A stretch of 64,000 bases of DNA, taken from NCBI GenBank assembly GCA_020850315.1, contig JADZEY010000030.1:1-64000 (forward strand). The letters run 5' to 3'. Every line of letters begins with the position of its first letter. The stretch's first letter is position 1. A model generated the notes under the pieces. The model was not told the DNA's origin and made no database searches. It worked only from the letters and a program-made list of their open reading frames with translations. The DNA comes from Armatimonadota bacterium. Lineage in GTDB: Bacteria > Bacteroidota > Ignavibacteria > OLB7. The position numbers were made by a program, and so were the translations under genes. This document shows positions 62,145 to 64,000 of the stretch, piece after piece.

Positions 62145-64000
62145 ATGAAACAAACATTCGCGTTACTGATGCTATTTCTCTTGCCGTTCATTGCGCATGG
62201 ACAACAGATGCGCATTTCTCTGAACGTCACATCGAACCCCAGTCCCTATCTCTCGGACTGGACGACACGAAAGCAGACGGTAATCCTGACCGTTGTTAAC
62301 AGCGATGCAAAATCGGTCGAGGTCAAACTTGCTGCGCGGATATCTCGTGATGGGGTGCTGCAGGTGGATACGAAGCTCGACAAGCTGCCAATCTTCACAG
62401 TCCGCCCCGGTGTCAACACCTTCTATGGTGAGAATCTTGTCCCGGAATCGGCAGTGACGTTCTACGGGGATGTGGACAAGAAAGTGGTACGATCGGGGAG
62501 GCTTCCTTCCGGCTCATATCAGTTCTGCCTAAGGCTACACAACGCTGCTACGCTTGCCCCGCTTGGCGAGGAACAGTGTCGTCCTTTCAAAATACAGAGT
62601 TATCAGGGGCCGCGGCTGATTGACCCGGCAGCGTCGGCAACGGTGCCACCACCATACATGCGTCAGACGTTCCGGTGGAGCCCCGTGGCACCAGCATACT
62701 CGCCAAACCAGCAGTACCAGCTTGTTATCATGGAGGTGCGGAGCGGGCAGACACCAACACAGGCGTTCCGTGCGAACCGACCGATCCTTACACGGGATAT
62801 CAAATCAGCAACACAGATGATCTGGCCAACCGATGTTGCGCTCGACACACCCATGACCTACGTCTGGAGCGTGCGGGCATTGGATGATGCGGGGGATCCA
62901 CTGGGGGAACCAAAAGATGGTTGGGCAGAACCACGGAGTTTTTCGTTGGGGCGTGGGGCGCATACTATGGCTGATGCAGCAATGCTACGTGACCCAGGTG
63001 CTATTCCGCTAATTCCGTTTGATGATACCCCACCAACCTTCACCGATGCAACCAACCGAGACGGCATTGATCGTTCACCGCAGAAAAGTATCCGCCATCT
63101 ACAGGGTGACGAAGTGGAGCGGGGAGTCACATCCGGCAAGATTGCCAGGTTCAAGGTACGGACCATCGAGATCGAAACCGACGACGAGGAGCTTGAGGCG
63201 ACCATTGCAGCAACGTTCGGGAAGCAGATGACCTTTATCCCCGCGGTATATGGCACCGAGAATGGTGATCTGCTGATCATTCCTCAAGCCGTGCTGAATG
63301 CATTTGCCCCGGATGGGGACAATGCTGACATAGGCAAGACTTTCGGAGTGTGGGAACCAGAACCCGCAGCGAAACAGGCAGGCGGCGATTCCGGGAAGAA
63401 AACTAAATTTTGCTACAGAATTCTCCCGCTCGATAACCCGTCGATTACGTTCCCACCTGATACTGAATGGCTGTGCCCCGTTATACGCATAAAAACACCG
63501 CAGCATCGTATCATCACACCAAGCACACCGAACGGAAGCGTCATCACCTATACGAGCAGTATCAATGGGAGGCGCGTACAGATCTATCTAGAGGGTACTG
63601 TCACTGAACCAGAGGCGATTGTCATCGGCGGCTTTGAATACTGTGTGTGCTGTGTTTATAATACTCGCACAGGAACGCCCTACTGCGAAGTATGGGTGCG
63701 GGATCATGAGGCAAGCTGTGACGCAGTTTGCACCGGGCTACGCAAATGGTATAAAAATCTAACAGATAATGCCATGAGGGTACTTCCAAACGACAGCGGC
63801 TCCATTCGTTCCGTACCAACAACGAACCCAACACCAACACCAAAACCAAAACTGGTTTCGCTTGGTTGCTACCCGGCTGAGCCCAAGTCATGCCAGAAGA
63901 AAGGTGACGGCTGTCTTGTGATGTTTCCTCCAGATGATACTTGGATAGTTGATAAGGTAGGGGTTAGTACTGTGATGACAGGGCAAGCAGAGGTGATTAC
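62145..64000 (+). CDS. TANFOR-type secreted protein, truncated by the window edge
   Basis: From ATG 62145 the frame is open without a stop to the window end (at least 618 codons). A signal peptide (LLMLFLLPFIAHGQ) is followed by a TANFOR-like N-terminus: ISLNVTSNPSPYLSDWTTRK, VILTVVNSDAKSVEVKLAAR, LPSGSYQFCLRLHN, and FRWSPVAPAYSPNQQYQLVI. This parallels residues 25-230 of the giant protein at 42754-53655. Residues ~495-535 are Cys-rich (EYCVCCVYN, PYCEVWVRDHEASCDAVC). The gene follows the barrel gene closely and is likely co-transcribed. Full length and later domains lie outside the window. Confidence 0.8.
   Translation, partial: MKQTFALLMLFLLPFIAHGQQMRISLNVTSNPSPYLSDWTTRKQTVILTVVNSDAKSVEVKLAARISRDGVLQVDTKLDKLPIFTVRPGVNTFYGENLVPESAVTFYGDVDKKVVRSGRLPSGSYQFCLRLHNAATLAPLGEEQCRPFKIQSYQGPRLIDPAASATVPPPYMRQTFRWSPVAPAYSPNQQYQLVIMEVRSGQTPTQAFRANRPILTRDIKSATQMIWPTDVALDTPMTYVWSVRALDDAGDPLGEPKDGWAEPRSFSLGRGAHTMADAAMLRDPGAIPLIPFDDTPPTFTDATNRDGIDRSPQKSIRHLQGDEVERGVTSGKIARFKVRTIEIETDDEELEATIAATFGKQMTFIPAVYGTENGDLLIIPQAVLNAFAPDGDNADIGKTFGVWEPEPAAKQAGGDSGKKTKFCYRILPLDNPSITFPPDTEWLCPVIRIKTPQHRIITPSTPNGSVITYTSSINGRRVQIYLEGTVTEPEAIVIGGFEYCVCCVYNTRTGTPYCEVWVRDHEASCDAVCTGLRKWYKNLTDNAMRVLPNDSGSIRSVPTTNPTPTPKPKLVSLGCYPAEPKSCQKKGDGCLVMFPPDDTWIVDKVGVSTVMTGQAEVI

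Overview
The window is a moderately GC-rich chromosomal segment of a Gram-negative bacterium of the Bacteroidota superphylum. Supporting features are a CarboxypepD_reg-type TonB-dependent receptor paired with a DUF4249 lipoprotein, a DUF3078 protein, a CzcA-CzcC fusion, TANFOR-type giant surface proteins, a TPR-LuxR regulator, weak use of Shine-Dalgarno sites, and several TAnnTTTG promoter elements (the -7 element of the Bacteroidota primary sigma factor). A Kapabacteria/Chlorobi-related lineage is a reasonable guess but is inference only.

Layout. 0.2-0.4 kb: a histone H1-like small protein. 0.65-9.3 kb: a divalent-metal export operon (His/Cys-rich small secreted protein, CzcA fused to CzcC, CzcB, P1B-type ATPase). 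9.4-22.6 kb: DUF3078 protein, DUF1624 membrane acyltransferase, a large tripeptidyl-peptidase-II-like subtilase, then housekeeping genes smpB, tyrS and yraN, a Cys/Met-metabolism PLP enzyme, a DUF3887/alpha-beta hydrolase, an orphan ABC ATPase and two tandem FKBP isomerases. 22.6-24.4 kb (minus): an ECF sigma factor and its anti-sigma partner, separated by a repeat element. 24.6-31.2 kb: an OmpA-like barrel protein, a lipoprotein, the TonB receptor and its DUF4249 partner, again separated by a repeat element. 31.2-32.6 kb: a small AT-rich foreign-looking island. 32.9-38.8 kb: a denitrification/NO-response cluster (ric, Crp/Fnr regulator, alginate-export-type porin, then divergent nirK-cytochrome c fusion, nirV, sco) with two matching Fnr-like operators. 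39-40 kb: a shikimate-dehydrogenase-like protein lacking the expected catalytic lysine. 40-53.7 kb (minus): a 3633-residue TANFOR-type giant protein and a multi-FnIII protein. 54-58.7 kb: DUF4870 protein, a small membrane protein, a PfkB sugar kinase and a TPR-LuxR regulator. 58.7-60.2 kb: dispersed repeats and a six-copy ~99-bp repeat array. 60.3-64 kb: an outer-membrane barrel gene followed by a second TANFOR-type protein that runs off the right edge.

The most unusual structures are: (i) a family of small non-coding elements with 13-bp inverted ends (CTCACCTTACGCA) flanked by TGACTAA/TTAGTCA heptamers, two of them complete and each sitting between two genes that normally form a pair; (ii) the ~99-bp array, whose copy-to-copy changes are mostly silent when read on the minus strand; (iii) two TANFOR loci whose function is unknown; and (iv) a self-contained NO/nitrite regulon with operators at matching distances from two promoters.
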